Of a DNA stretch of 64,000 nt, positions 32,787 through 41,674 are shown piece by piece; the stretch's first letter is position 1, and each line of letters begins with the position of its first letter. This stretch comes from Microbacterium sp. XT11 (lineage in GTDB: Bacteria; Actinomycetota; Actinomycetes; Actinomycetales; Microbacteriaceae), in assembly GCF_001513675.1 (NCBI RefSeq), contig NZ_CP013859.1:993081-1057080 (forward strand), written 5' to 3'. The position numbers and the translations under genes were made by a program. Below the pieces are notes generated by a model that saw nothing but the letters and a program-made list of their open reading frames with translations, did not search any database and was not told the DNA's origin.

Positions 32787-32825
32787 CCTGATCCCGGGCC
32801 TGACCCTGACCTGATCCCGGGCCTG
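32780..32825. repeat. 23-bp tandem duplication over the MarR stop codon
   Basis: ACCCTGACCTGATCCCGGG plus CCTG occurs at 32780-32802 and 32803-32825, followed by further partial copies. The first copy contains the TGA stop of the MarR gene. Confidence 0.8.
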
Positions 32826-32898
32826 ACCTGACCCCGCCGCGCTCCCGAGCGTCCCTCCGCGCTCCTGCATCCGCTCCGCGCCTCCGCGGGGACGGCGC

Positions 32899-33900
32899 TC
32901 AAAGCCAGCGCTTGTACTTGAAGACCCCGTACAGGCCGACGGCGAAGGCGGCCATCGCGCCGATCGCGAGGGGGTAACCGTAGGTCCACTTCAGCTCCGG
33001 CATGACCTCGAAGTTCATGCCGTAGACCGTGCCGACGAGCGTGGGCGCGAAGATGATCGCGGCCCACGAGGAGATCTTCTTGATCTCGTCGTTCTGCGCG
33101 AGCCCGGCCTCGGAGTGCCGCCGCGCGACGAGGGCCGACTGCACGGTCAGCGCGTTCTCGAGGATCGCGCGGAACGAGTCGACGCGCTCGTTGACCCGGA
33201 TGGTGTGGTCGAGCACGTCGCGCAGCGACCGCTGCAGCTCCTCGTCGATGCGGTACTTGTCCGAGCCGCGCCGCAGCCACTCCAGCATCCCGGTGAGCGG
33301 GTGCACCGCCCGCTGGAAGTTGATGACCTCGCGCGAGAGCTCGTAGATGCGGCGGGAGAGCGCGTCGTCGTCGCTGTCGCCGAACAGCTGGTCCTCGATC
33401 TCGTCGATGTCGTTCTCGAGCCCTGCGACGATGGGCTCGTACTCGTCGACGACCTCGTCGAGGATCGCGTAGAGCACGGCCTCCGGGCCCATCGCGAGCA
33501 GTTCAGGGTTCGCCTCCATGCGGCGTCGGACCGCGGCGAGGTTCGGCGATTCGGCGTGCCGGATCGTGACCACGAAGTCGGGGCCGATGAAGAGGTGCAG
33601 CTCGCCGAACTCGACCGACTCCTGCTCGTCGCGGTAGCGGGCGGGCCGCAGCACCGCGAACAGGGTGTCGCCGTAGCGCTCGACCTTGGAGCGCTGGTGC
33701 CCGGACAGCGCATCTTCGACGGCCAGCGGATGCAGGTCGAACTCGCGCGCGACCGAGTGCACCTCCTGCGGACTCGGCCGGTACAGGCCGATCCACGCGA
33801 TGCCTCCGACCGCGTCGAGGATGCGGTAGGTCTCGTCGAGGTTCTTCGGGGTCTCCACTCGGCGTCCCTGGACGTACACGCCGTTGTCGATGAGCGCCAT
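32899..33900 (-). CDS. corA: CorA-family magnesium/cobalt transporter
   Basis: This 333-residue protein has the CorA layout: an acidic cytoplasmic funnel domain, a long coiled helix (EELQRSLRDVLDHTIRVNERVDSF in part), and two C-terminal membrane helices with the ion-selectivity motif YGMNF. The tail ends in basic FKYKRWL. It should let Mg2+ (or Co2+/Ni2+) enter as a pentamer. ATG 33900 has GGAG 7-8 nt upstream. The 257-bp upstream region is unusually long and structured and contains a short frame (34026-34088). Confidence 0.9.
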   Translation of the reverse strand: MALIDNGVYVQGRRVETPKNLDETYRILDAVGGIAWIGLYRPSPQEVHSVAREFDLHPLAVEDALSGHQRSKVERYGDTLFAVLRPARYRDEQESVEFGELHLFIGPDFVVTIRHAESPNLAAVRRRMEANPELLAMGPEAVLYAILDEVVDEYEPIVAGLENDIDEIEDQLFGDSDDDALSRRIYELSREVINFQRAVHPLTGMLEWLRRGSDKYRIDEELQRSLRDVLDHTIRVNERVDSFRAILENALTVQSALVARRHSEAGLAQNDEIKKISSWAAIIFAPTLVGTVYGMNFEVMPELKWTYGYPLAIGAMAAFAVGLYGVFKYKRWL

Positions 33901-34025
33901 GATGCGGCTCCGTTCTCGCGGGCGCACACGGCGTCGTCGTGCCGGGTGCGCGAATCCATCGGGGGTGCGGAGGACGCCGCCGACGGCTGCGGAAGATCAG
34001 GCCTGCGGGATCGCGGAGCGGATGC

Positions 34026-34088
34026 TCAACGCGAGGCCGTGCGCGACGCAGCGAAGGCGGCGTCGTGACTATCACCGGACATCGCCAT
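34026..34088 (-). promoter_or_regulatory. Candidate leader peptide/structured leader upstream of corA
   Basis: A 20-codon frame beginning MAMSGDSHDAAF sits behind GGCGG, between a TATGCT hexamer (34124-34129 on this strand) and the corA start. Its beginning falls in a stem-loop (GGCGG...CCGCC with inner GTGAT-AGTCAC). Mg2+ transporters are often controlled by leader peptides or RNA switches, but no known M-box element was recognised, so the role is inference. Confidence 0.35.
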
Positions 34089-34157
34089 CACCGCCTTTCG
34101 CGCACTCGGGGGTCGCCGGACCCGATAGACCAGCATACTCCTGTTCGTCTGGGCGAG

Positions 34158-35183
34158 TCAGGGGAGCGCGACGACCTCGCCGCCTCGCGCGGCCGACGCC
34201 TGCGCGGCCTTCACGATCTCGACGGTGCGGATGCCGACTCCGGCGTCGGGCTGCGGCTGCCGCCCCTCGCGCACGGCGGCGACGAACTCGTCGAGCAGGA
34301 GGGCGTCGAGGTCTGCGCCCACCGGATCCCACGTCTCGCCCTGGGCGTCGTGACCGGCGACCCCCTTCGCGAACGGGCTCACCGTGAGGGTGCCGTGCTC
34401 GGCGACGATCTGCAGCGTCACGCCTCCCCAGGTCGCCGAGCTCATCGGCCAGCTCCACGAACAGTCGATGGTGGCGATCACACCCGAGGGGTACTGCACG
34501 GTGACGAGCCCGCCCGTCTCGACCTGGAGGTCGCGATGCCCGTGCAGGATGCTGTTCGACACGGCGCGCACCGAGGCCGCGCGTTCTCCGAGCAGCTCGT
34601 CGAGCAGGTCGGCGCAGTGCACCACGTGATCGACGAGCGCCCCGCCGCCGGCGAGCGCGGGGTCGGTGAACCACGCCCTGTCCTGCGGCAGCTTGCCGTT
34701 GTTCACGCCGGTGACGCCCAGCACGCGCCCCAGCCGGCCGCTGCGCAGCTGGGCCACGGCGTCGCGCACGACCGGGGCGAACCGAACGGGGTACGCCACC
34801 ATGAGGATCACGCCGGCGCGCTCGCACGCCTCGCGCATCGCGACGGCGTCGTCGACCGTGGTGGCCAGGGGCTTCTCGCACAGCACGTGCGCTCCGGCCG
34901 CCGCCGCGCGTTCGACCAGCTCGCGGTGCCGCGCATTCTCGGCGGTGACGACCACCGCGTCCGGTCCCCACGCGAACGCCTCGTCGTACGTGTCGACGTA
35001 GGCGACACCGAGCTCGGCGGCCAGAGCGGCGCCGCGCGGGGCGTCGTCGGGGGCGGCCGCGCCGTCGGGGTCGGCCGCGATCACCTCGACGCCCGGCATC
35101 GCCGTGAGCGCGCTGACGTAGCTGAGGGCGTGCGTGTGCGCGAACGACAGCACGGCGATCCGCAGGGGTGCGGGGGTGTTCAT
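34158..35183 (-). CDS. Gfo/Idh/MocA family NAD(P)-dependent oxidoreductase
   Basis: This 341-residue enzyme has an N-terminal Rossmann domain (LRIAVLSFAHTHALSYV, where the usual GxGxxG is replaced by SFAHTH) and the family motif AHVLCEKPLATTVDDA, whose Lys helps bind the nucleotide. The C-terminal alpha/beta domain has GGALVDHVVHCADLL, the substrate-binding helix with His. It probably oxidises or reduces a sugar or inositol derivative. The altered nucleotide motif resembles the other Gfo/Idh protein at 43748. It overlaps the next upstream gene by 4 nt. Confidence 0.85.
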   Translation of the reverse strand: MNTPAPLRIAVLSFAHTHALSYVSALTAMPGVEVIAADPDGAAAPDDAPRGAALAAELGVAYVDTYDEAFAWGPDAVVVTAENARHRELVERAAAAGAHVLCEKPLATTVDDAVAMREACERAGVILMVAYPVRFAPVVRDAVAQLRSGRLGRVLGVTGVNNGKLPQDRAWFTDPALAGGGALVDHVVHCADLLDELLGERAASVRAVSNSILHGHRDLQVETGGLVTVQYPSGVIATIDCSWSWPMSSATWGGVTLQIVAEHGTLTVSPFAKGVAGHDAQGETWDPVGADLDALLLDEFVAAVREGRQPQPDAGVGIRTVEIVKAAQASAARGGEVVALP

Positions 35184-36181
35184 CGGGGGTCCTCCTCGGC
35201 CTCGGCGGTCAGCGATACGGGGGCCCCGGCGGCGATCGACGCGTACGCCGCCTCGGCCACGGCCACCGCGTCGATGCCGTCGCGCGGAGTGACGAGGGCG
35301 TCGCGGCCCTCCGCGATGGCGGTGACGAAGTCGGCGATCTCGGCGTAGTACGGACTCTCCTGCGGCGACATCGGCGGCAGGTAGTCGGGGGAGCCGGGGG
35401 CGGCGACGGCATCCGTGCGCAGCGAGAGGTCTTCTGCGCTGTCGTAGCGCACGCGCCCGGCGGAGCCTGCGACCTCGACGCTCGTGCGGAACGGCATGCC
35501 CGCCGCCACCCAGCTGCCGTGGATGTGGCTGATGACGCCGCTGCGGTGGGTGAGCACGACGTGAGACGTCACGGGCGCAGGCACGCGGTCGTCGACGGTC
35601 GGCGGGTTCTGCACCGCGAACACCTGGGCGACAGGGCCGGCGAACCACATCGCCTGGTCGATGTCGTGGATCATGAGATCGCGCACCACGCCTCCTCCCG
35701 TGCTCTCGCGGAAGAACCACGGCGTGAGCGGGGCCGATCCCGCTCTGCTGAAGCGCTGCACTGCCACGGTGCCGATGCGCCCTGCGTCGATGGTCTCCTT
35801 GATCTTGCGGTACTCGCCCATGTACCGCACCACGTGCGCGGGGAACAGCCGCACCCCGGCGGCATCGGCGGCGCGCGCGACGGCCGCGGCATCCGCGGCG
35901 GTGGGGGCGAGCGGCTTCTCGCACACGACGTGCCGGCCTCGGGCGATGGCGCGGAGGGCGAAGTCGGCGTGCGTGCTGCTCGGCGTGACGATGTCGACCA
36001 CGTCGACGCGGTCGATCAGGGTGTCGACGTCGGCGACCTCGGTGAAACCGTACTCGGCGGCGATCTCGTCTGCGCCTTCGAGCGACGTCACGAACCCCTC
36101 GGCGCCGAGTGCGCGCCACGCGTCGGCGTGCACGCGGGAGATGCCCCCTGCGCCGATGAGTCCGACCTTCAGCGTGCTCAC
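35180..36181 (-). CDS. Gfo/Idh/MocA family NAD(P)-dependent oxidoreductase
   Basis: This 333-residue enzyme has a canonical nucleotide fold start (LKVGLIGAGGISRVHADAW), the EKPL motif (GRHVVCEKPLAP) and the C-terminal catalytic helix motif GGGVVRDLMIHDIDQAMWF, where Asp and His act on the sugar. It starts at GTG 36181 within the ROK stop (GTGA), so ROK, this gene and the next are translationally coupled. It likely acts on the same sugar derivative as the divergent ABC importer. Confidence 0.88.
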   Translation of the reverse strand: MSTLKVGLIGAGGISRVHADAWRALGAEGFVTSLEGADEIAAEYGFTEVADVDTLIDRVDVVDIVTPSSTHADFALRAIARGRHVVCEKPLAPTAADAAAVARAADAAGVRLFPAHVVRYMGEYRKIKETIDAGRIGTVAVQRFSRAGSAPLTPWFFRESTGGGVVRDLMIHDIDQAMWFAGPVAQVFAVQNPPTVDDRVPAPVTSHVVLTHRSGVISHIHGSWVAAGMPFRTSVEVAGSAGRVRYDSAEDLSLRTDAVAAPGSPDYLPPMSPQESPYYAEIADFVTAIAEGRDALVTPRDGIDAVAVAEAAYASIAAGAPVSLTAEAEEDPR

Positions 36182-37347
36182 TTCTTCTCCTCGGTGGTAT
36201 CTGGTGCTGCGGCGTCGTGCGGCAGCGGCGTGATCGGGGGAACTGGCATGTCGTCGAGGCCGTAGACCTCGCCGGGGTGGCGGCGGAACGCATGCACCAG
36301 GGCTCCGTGCGCTGCGGCCTCGGCGCCGAGCCGCGCTTCGGTCAGCGGCACCTGGAACGGCAGACGGATGTGGCGGGGGAGCGCCTCACGAAGCGGGTCG
36401 AGCAGCCGCTCATGGGCCTCGGACAGGCCGCCGCCGATCACCACCATCGCCGGGTCGACCGTCATGATGAGCATCGCGATGCCGTGCGAGAGCTCTTCGA
36501 TGAAGGCGTCGAGCTCGGCCTGCGCGTCGCGGTCCCCGCCGCGCGCGAGGGCGAACACCTCGGCGGCGGTGGGTGCCGTGCGCCACAGGAGCTGGCCGGT
36601 CTCGTTGCTGATCCCGCGGAACGCGAGGCGGCCGATGTCGCCGGCGGCGTTGTGGATGCCGCGCCGCGGCTGGCCGCCCAGGATGAGGCCCATCGCGATG
36701 CGGTTGCCGACCGAGAGGTACACGACGTCGTCGACGAGCTGCGCGACCCCCAGGTGGTGCTCGGCCACGGCGGCGAGGCGGACGCCGTTGTCGACCGCGA
36801 CGGGGCATCCGAAGGCGTGCCGCAGCTGCGAACCGATGTCGATGCCCGACCACTCGGGGATGACGACGGATGCTGTGACCCTCCCGGCGTCGTCGACGAT
36901 GCCGGGGAGCGAGACGCCGATCGTCCGCACGCGCGAGGCGGGGATGCTCGCGTCGGCGAGCGTGCGGCGGATGTCGTCGATGACGGCGGCGAGCTTGGCA
37001 GGCCCGTCCGGGCGTCCGGCGACGCCGTCGAAGGTGCGCTGGGCGACGACGGCACCGCCCAGGTCGGAGACGACCACGCGGATGCTGGCGACGCCGATGT
37101 CGACGCCGACGACGGCTCCGGCATCCGACTGGAAGGCGTAGCGGCGGGCCGGGCGTCCCGCTCCCCCGCCGGGGACGAGGGGGGCGTCGGCGACGAGCCC
37201 CGCCTGGGTGAGGACGCCGACGGCGGTCTCGACAGAGGTGCGGGAGACCTCCAGCGACCGTGACAGCTCGCTGACCGTGGCTGGTCCGACGTCGCGCAGG
37301 TGGAGCGCGGAACGCGCGACGATCGACAAGGGCGCTGGCACGGCCAT
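36178..37347 (-). CDS. ROK-family regulator lacking the zinc motif
   Basis: This 389-residue protein has an N-terminal helix-turn-helix (VSELSRSLEVSRTSVETAVGV) and a ROK domain with GVDIGVASIRVVV and VIGGGLSEAHE. The ROK zinc-binding CxCGxxGC motif is absent; the matching region reads GDIGRLAFRGISNETGQ. The DxGGT motif is also degenerate (DIGVA), so kinase activity is unlikely. It should sense a sugar and regulate the coupled oxidoreductases and the divergent importer. ATG 37347 has GAAGGAAGG 7 nt upstream. Confidence 0.85.
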   Translation of the reverse strand: MAVPAPLSIVARSALHLRDVGPATVSELSRSLEVSRTSVETAVGVLTQAGLVADAPLVPGGGAGRPARRYAFQSDAGAVVGVDIGVASIRVVVSDLGGAVVAQRTFDGVAGRPDGPAKLAAVIDDIRRTLADASIPASRVRTIGVSLPGIVDDAGRVTASVVIPEWSGIDIGSQLRHAFGCPVAVDNGVRLAAVAEHHLGVAQLVDDVVYLSVGNRIAMGLILGGQPRRGIHNAAGDIGRLAFRGISNETGQLLWRTAPTAAEVFALARGGDRDAQAELDAFIEELSHGIAMLIMTVDPAMVVIGGGLSEAHERLLDPLREALPRHIRLPFQVPLTEARLGAEAAAHGALVHAFRRHPGEVYGLDDMPVPPITPLPHDAAAPDTTEEKK

Positions 37348-37379
37348 GTGCGGACCTTCCTTCTCGCTGTCGCAGGTTT

Positions 37380-37498
37380 CGATCAAAATAGCACACTCGA
37401 TTTTTAGATCACAGGCGTTGTTTTCCTGCGAGAAACACGCGTGTAACAAAGCGATGAGACGGTGTACTTGACGAATTATCCCACTTCAATGTCATAAT
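37380..37498 (+). promoter_or_regulatory. AT-rich divergent promoter region of the second sugar locus
   Basis: This is among the most AT-rich stretches in the window. TTGACG (37468-37473) and CATAAT (37493-37498), 19 bp apart, form a sigma-70 promoter for the importer genes. Upstream, GATCAAAAT (37381) and ATTTTTAGATC (about 37403) make an imperfect inverted repeat close to the ROK gene start, a candidate operator. Confidence 0.55.
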
Positions 37499-37534
37499 AA
37501 ACCGTACTCAGCACGGTATGAGCAAAGGAGCACC

Positions 37535-38773
37535 ATGCGCGTCAGTAAGTTCATCGGCGTCACCGCGGGCGTCGCGGCCGCCACGCTGTTGGCCGGATGC
37601 TCGGCGGGCGGAGACGCCGCCGAAGGCACGAAGCACATCACGGTCTGGCTCTACCCGGTCATCGCCGACGAAGCGGTGCACAAGGACTTCTGGGACACCA
37701 CGATCGCCGACTTCGAGAAGAAGCACGACGACATCACGGTCGACTACGAGATCTTCCCGTGGGCCAATCGCGACGAAGCGCTCCAGACGGCGATCGCCGC
37801 AGGCAAGGGACCCGACGTGGTCTACCTCATCCCCGATCAGCTCGCCGCTTACCAGAAGTCGATCGCGCCGCTGAACTCGCTGCTGAGCACCGAGCGTCAG
37901 GACGAGATCCTGCCGAACGTCAAGGAGTCCGTCACCATCGACGGCGACATCCTCGGCGCGCCGATCCTCACCAGCGCTCAGCCCCTGCTGTGCAACGCGG
38001 CCGCCTTCGAGGCCGCCGGCGTCACCGAGTACCCCGAGACGTGGGACGACATCACCGAGATCGCCCCGAAGTTCACCGAGAAGGGCATGTACGTCCTCAA
38101 CTACCCGGCGTCCGCCGAGAACACCCTCAACCTCACGTTCTATCCGCTGCTCTGGCAGGCCGGCGGCGAGGTCTACTCGACGGACGGAGGCGTCGGCTTC
38201 GACAGCAAGGCGGGCGAAGAGGCGCTGACGTTCCTCACCGATCTCGCCGAAGCGGGAGCGCTCGATCCCGAGGCGCTCACGACCAACGTGCCTCTCGAGC
38301 AGACCGCGATCGCGCAGGGCAAGGTCGCCTGCACCTGGAACAACGCGGTCACCGAGGTCGAGCCGTTCTGGGGCGAGGAGAACGTCAAGGTCCTCGCTCC
38401 GCTGACCGACGAGAAGTCCGTCGCCTACGGCACGGTCGGCTCGCTCTCGGTCTTGAAGGGGTCGAAGGCGCAGGATGCCGCGGCCGAGTTCGTCGAGTTC
38501 GCCACGGGTGCCGACGTGGTCGAGCCGTACCTGAAGGCGGCCGGCTACTTCTCCGCGCTGAGCACCACGGGTCCGCTGTACGCCGACGACCCGCTCCTCG
38601 GCGAGGTCGAGAAGTACGTGCCCGACACCACGGTCGGTGAGCTCGCGACGAGCTCGCGCGCGCTCATGGGCGTGCTCGCTCCCGAGATCCAGGCGGCGCT
38701 CCTCGGCCAGAAGTCCCCGAAGGACGCGCTGTCCGCCGCGGCGGACGCCGCGGCGCCCCTGCTGAACAAGTGA
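37535..38773 (+). CDS. Sugar ABC transporter substrate-binding lipoprotein
   Basis: This 412-residue protein has a signal peptide with lipobox (TLLAGC, Cys22) and a family-1 solute-binding fold (HITVWLYPVIADEAVHKDFW; PDVVYLIPDQLAAY). It begins a plus-strand operon with two permeases and catabolic enzymes, divergent from the ROK gene. AAAGGAG lies 6-7 nt before ATG 37535. A strong hairpin follows the stop, probably to raise its mRNA level over the permeases. Confidence 0.9.
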   Translation: MRVSKFIGVTAGVAAATLLAGCSAGGDAAEGTKHITVWLYPVIADEAVHKDFWDTTIADFEKKHDDITVDYEIFPWANRDEALQTAIAAGKGPDVVYLIPDQLAAYQKSIAPLNSLLSTERQDEILPNVKESVTIDGDILGAPILTSAQPLLCNAAAFEAAGVTEYPETWDDITEIAPKFTEKGMYVLNYPASAENTLNLTFYPLLWQAGGEVYSTDGGVGFDSKAGEEALTFLTDLAEAGALDPEALTTNVPLEQTAIAQGKVACTWNNAVTEVEPFWGEENVKVLAPLTDEKSVAYGTVGSLSVLKGSKAQDAAAEFVEFATGADVVEPYLKAAGYFSALSTTGPLYADDPLLGEVEKYVPDTTVGELATSSRALMGVLAPEIQAALLGQKSPKDALSAAADAAAPLLNK

Positions 38774-38778
38774 CACGA

Positions 38779-38811
38779 GCGGGGCGCACGGCCGACCGTC
38801 GTGCGCCCCGC
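38779..38811 (+). terminator. Intra-operon hairpin between binding protein and permeases
   Basis: GCGGGGCGCACG (38779-38790) pairs perfectly with 38800-38811 across a 9-nt loop, 6 nt after the binding-protein stop. As in other importer operons it probably acts as a partial terminator or mRNA stabiliser, because the permease genes continue on the same strand 34 nt later. Confidence 0.75.
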
Positions 38812-38844
38812 CATCCCGCCCCCCGACCCGCGAGGTATCGACCA

Positions 38845-39750
38845 ATGACGACGGCAACGAGCCAGAGAAGGCCCGCAGGGCGGGTCGCCAGGGTGCTGTC
38901 CCGGCGCGAAGCCCGCGTGGCGTTCCTCTTCGTGCTCCCGGCCTTCCTGCTCTTCATCGCGTTCCGCTTCGGCCCCAGCATCGTCGGCGTCGCGCTGAGC
39001 TTCTTCGACTACGACATCAGCGGCGAGGTCGCCTGGCGAGGGCTCGACCACTTCCAGCGGCTCGTCGCCGATCCGCTGTTCTGGCGTGCGATGGGCACCA
39101 CCGTGATCTACACGGTGTTCGCGGTGCCGATCGCTCTCGTGCTGTCGACGGTCATGGCGCTCGGCGTGCGGAGGGCGTTCCGCGGCGCGCGCTTCTTCCG
39201 GTCGATCTTCTTCCTCCCCGTCATCACCTCGCTCGTGCTCGCCGGCTCGATCTTCGTGTGGATCTTCTCCAGCACCGGCCCGTGGTCGGCGGTCATGGCT
39301 CCGCTGGGTCTCGGCGGATCGTGGCTCGGCAGCACCGTGCTCGTCATCCCGGCCATCGTCGTCGTCGGCGTCTGGTCGCGGTTCGGCTACGGGATGATGA
39401 TCATGATCGCCGCCATGCAGGACATCCCGCGGGAGCTGGAGGAGGCCGCGCTCGTCGACGGCGCCAACGCGTGGCAGCGCTTCCGGTGGATCGTGCTGCC
39501 GCACCTGCGCCCGACCATCTTCTTCCTCGCCGTCATCGAGACGACCGCGGCCTTCCAGGTCTTCGACGTCATCTACGTCATGACCCAGGGCGGCCCCGCC
39601 AACGCGAGCTACTCGCTCGTCTACCTGCTCTACGACCAGGGCTTCCGGTACTTCGACTACGGGTACGCGGCGGCCGTGGGCGTCGCCCTGTTCCTCATGA
39701 CCCTCGTCGTCGCGCTGATCCAGCGCCTCGTGATCGGAAAGCAGAAATGA
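38845..39750 (+). CDS. Carbohydrate ABC transporter permease (MalF/UgpA type)
   Basis: This 301-residue permease has six membrane segments (AFLFVLPAFLLFIAFRFGP first) and the EAA loop ELEEAALVDGANAWQRF near residue 200. It ends LVIGKQK and overlaps the next permease by 4 nt (ATGA). ATG 38845 is supported by CGAGG 9 nt upstream. Confidence 0.9.
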   Translation: MTTATSQRRPAGRVARVLSRREARVAFLFVLPAFLLFIAFRFGPSIVGVALSFFDYDISGEVAWRGLDHFQRLVADPLFWRAMGTTVIYTVFAVPIALVLSTVMALGVRRAFRGARFFRSIFFLPVITSLVLAGSIFVWIFSSTGPWSAVMAPLGLGGSWLGSTVLVIPAIVVVGVWSRFGYGMMIMIAAMQDIPRELEEAALVDGANAWQRFRWIVLPHLRPTIFFLAVIETTAAFQVFDVIYVMTQGGPANASYSLVYLLYDQGFRYFDYGYAAAVGVALFLMTLVVALIQRLVIGKQK

Positions 39751-40622
39751 CCGCCGTGAGCCCGACGATGAACCGATCGAGGAACCGCTCGTTCCGCGCG
39801 CTCGAGCCCACGGGGTGGGGCGTCGTCGTCCGCTGGATCTGGCTGAGCATCGCCGGCATCCTCAGCTTCTTCCCCTTCTACGCGATGGTCGTGCTGAGCC
39901 TGAAGCCGGGCAAGGTCGTCGAGCTGCCCGGCTCCCTGCTCCCGTGGACCGACATCTCGTTCGACTCCTACGCGCAGGTCCTCGGCGGCCAGAACATCCT
40001 CGGCTGGCTCGGCAACACGCTCGTCTACTCGCTCGTCTCCGTCGTCGCCGTGCTCTTCCTGTCGGCGATGGCCGGATACGCCTTCGCCAAGAAGCGCTTC
40101 GCCGGCAAGGAGGTGATGTTCTGGTCGTTCCTCTCCATGGTGATGGTGCCGTTCCACGTCACGCTCATCCCGACCTTCATCCTCATGGCGAACCTCGGCG
40201 GCGTCGACACCTACTGGGGACTTATCCTGCCCACGCTCGCGAACGCGCAGGCCGTGTTCCTCATGCGTCAGTTCATCCAGGGGCTGCCCGACGAGCTGTT
40301 CGAGGCCGCGCGCATCGACGGCGCGGGGGAGTTCCGCATCTTCCTCCGCATCGTGCTGCCGCTGTGCAAGCCGATCCTCGCCACCCTGGGCATCTTCGTC
40401 TTCCTGTGGCACTGGAACGACTTCCTCTGGCCGCTCATCATCGCGAAGTCGAACGCGATGTTCACACTCACCGTCGGCATCTCCTCGCTGCAGCAGCAGA
40501 ACGTCCCGCTGAGCACCATGCTCGCAGGGTCGGTCGTCGCGCTGCTGCCGATCTTCCTCGCCTACCTCATCGCCCAGAGGTACGTGCAGGAGGGTGTCGC
40601 CGGCACCGGAATCAAGGGCTGA
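39747..40622 (+). CDS. Carbohydrate ABC transporter permease (MalG/UgpE type)
   Basis: This 291-residue permease has six membrane segments and the EAA loop ELFEAARIDGAGEFRIF. The C-terminus YVQEGVAGTGIKG is the usual ending of UgpE/MalG subunits. It completes the importer started at 37535. No ATPase gene is present, so a shared MsmK-like ATPase elsewhere is expected. Confidence 0.92.
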   Translation: MTAVSPTMNRSRNRSFRALEPTGWGVVVRWIWLSIAGILSFFPFYAMVVLSLKPGKVVELPGSLLPWTDISFDSYAQVLGGQNILGWLGNTLVYSLVSVVAVLFLSAMAGYAFAKKRFAGKEVMFWSFLSMVMVPFHVTLIPTFILMANLGGVDTYWGLILPTLANAQAVFLMRQFIQGLPDELFEAARIDGAGEFRIFLRIVLPLCKPILATLGIFVFLWHWNDFLWPLIIAKSNAMFTLTVGISSLQQQNVPLSTMLAGSVVALLPIFLAYLIAQRYVQEGVAGTGIKG

Positions 40623-40639
40623 CAGGGAAGGACATCACC

Positions 40640-41674
40640 GTGACTGCGCATGCATTCGCCTCAGAGGCCGAGCTGGAGGAGGCGCTGACCACGCCGAGCC
40701 GCGCGCTCGTCGACGACCTCGCCGCCGGATCGGGCGACCTGGTGATCCTCGGCGCCGGGGGCAAGATGGGCCCGACCCTCGCGGTGCTCGCCCGCCGCGG
40801 GCTGGATGCCGCGGGGCGCGAAGGCGACGAGGTCTACGCCGTGTCGCGGTTCGGCGACGCCGCGCTCCGTGCGCGCCTCGAGGATGCTCGCGTGAGGGTC
40901 GTGCCGTTCGACCTCATCGAGAACGACGACCTCTCGTCGCTGCCCGATGCGCCGAACGTCGTGTTCATGGTCGGCGCCAAGTTCGGCGCGGCGACCAACG
41001 CCTCCTGGGCATGGGAGGTCAACGCGGCGCTTCCCGACCGCGTCGCCCGCCGCTACCGCGACAGCGCCATCTCCGTGCTCTCCACGGGCAACGTCTACCC
41101 CTTCGTACCCGCATCGTCGGGCGGCGCATCCGAAGACGTCGCCCCCGCGCCGATCGGGGAGTACGCGCAGTCGTGCCTCGGCCGCGAGCGCGTGTTCGAG
41201 TTCGGCGCGCAGGAGCGCGGCACGCGTGTGTCGCTCATCCGCCTCAACTACGCCGTCGACCTGCGCTACGGCGTGCTCGCCGACATCGGCAGCGCCGTGC
41301 ACTCCGGTCAGCCCGTGTCGGTCGCGACGGCGAACGTGAACGTCGTGTGGCAGGGCTACGCGAACGAGGTCGTGCTGCGCAGCCTCTCGCACGCCTCGAC
41401 CGACGTCTTCACCATCAACCTCACTGGCCCCGAGCTGCTCAGCGTCGAGTCGATCGCGCACCGCTTCGGGGCGCTGTTCGACCGCGAGGTGGAGATCGTC
41501 GACGACCCGCAGCCGACCGCCCTGCTCAGCGATGCGCGCCGCTGCATGGCGCTGTTCGGGTACCCGTCCGTGCCTGCCGAGGAGCTGATCCGCCTGCAGG
41601 CCGAGTGGATCGCCGCCGGACTGCCCCTGTCGGCCAAGCCCACCAAGTGGGCCGTGCGGGACGGGAAGTTCTGA
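40640..41674 (+). CDS. NAD-dependent epimerase/dehydratase-family protein
   Basis: This 344-residue protein has a Rossmann fold whose nucleotide motif reads VILGAGGKMGPTLAVLA, and an extended SDR domain. The usual YxxxK is not obvious (the region GEYAQSCLGRER lacks the Lys), so catalysis may differ from classic epimerases. It starts at GTG 40640 with GGGAAGGA upstream, and its stop overlaps the next ATG. It probably modifies the sugar imported by the preceding ABC system; the reaction is unknown. Confidence 0.75.
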   Translation: MTAHAFASEAELEEALTTPSRALVDDLAAGSGDLVILGAGGKMGPTLAVLARRGLDAAGREGDEVYAVSRFGDAALRARLEDARVRVVPFDLIENDDLSSLPDAPNVVFMVGAKFGAATNASWAWEVNAALPDRVARRYRDSAISVLSTGNVYPFVPASSGGASEDVAPAPIGEYAQSCLGRERVFEFGAQERGTRVSLIRLNYAVDLRYGVLADIGSAVHSGQPVSVATANVNVVWQGYANEVVLRSLSHASTDVFTINLTGPELLSVESIAHRFGALFDREVEIVDDPQPTALLSDARRCMALFGYPSVPAEELIRLQAEWIAAGLPLSAKPTKWAVRDGKF

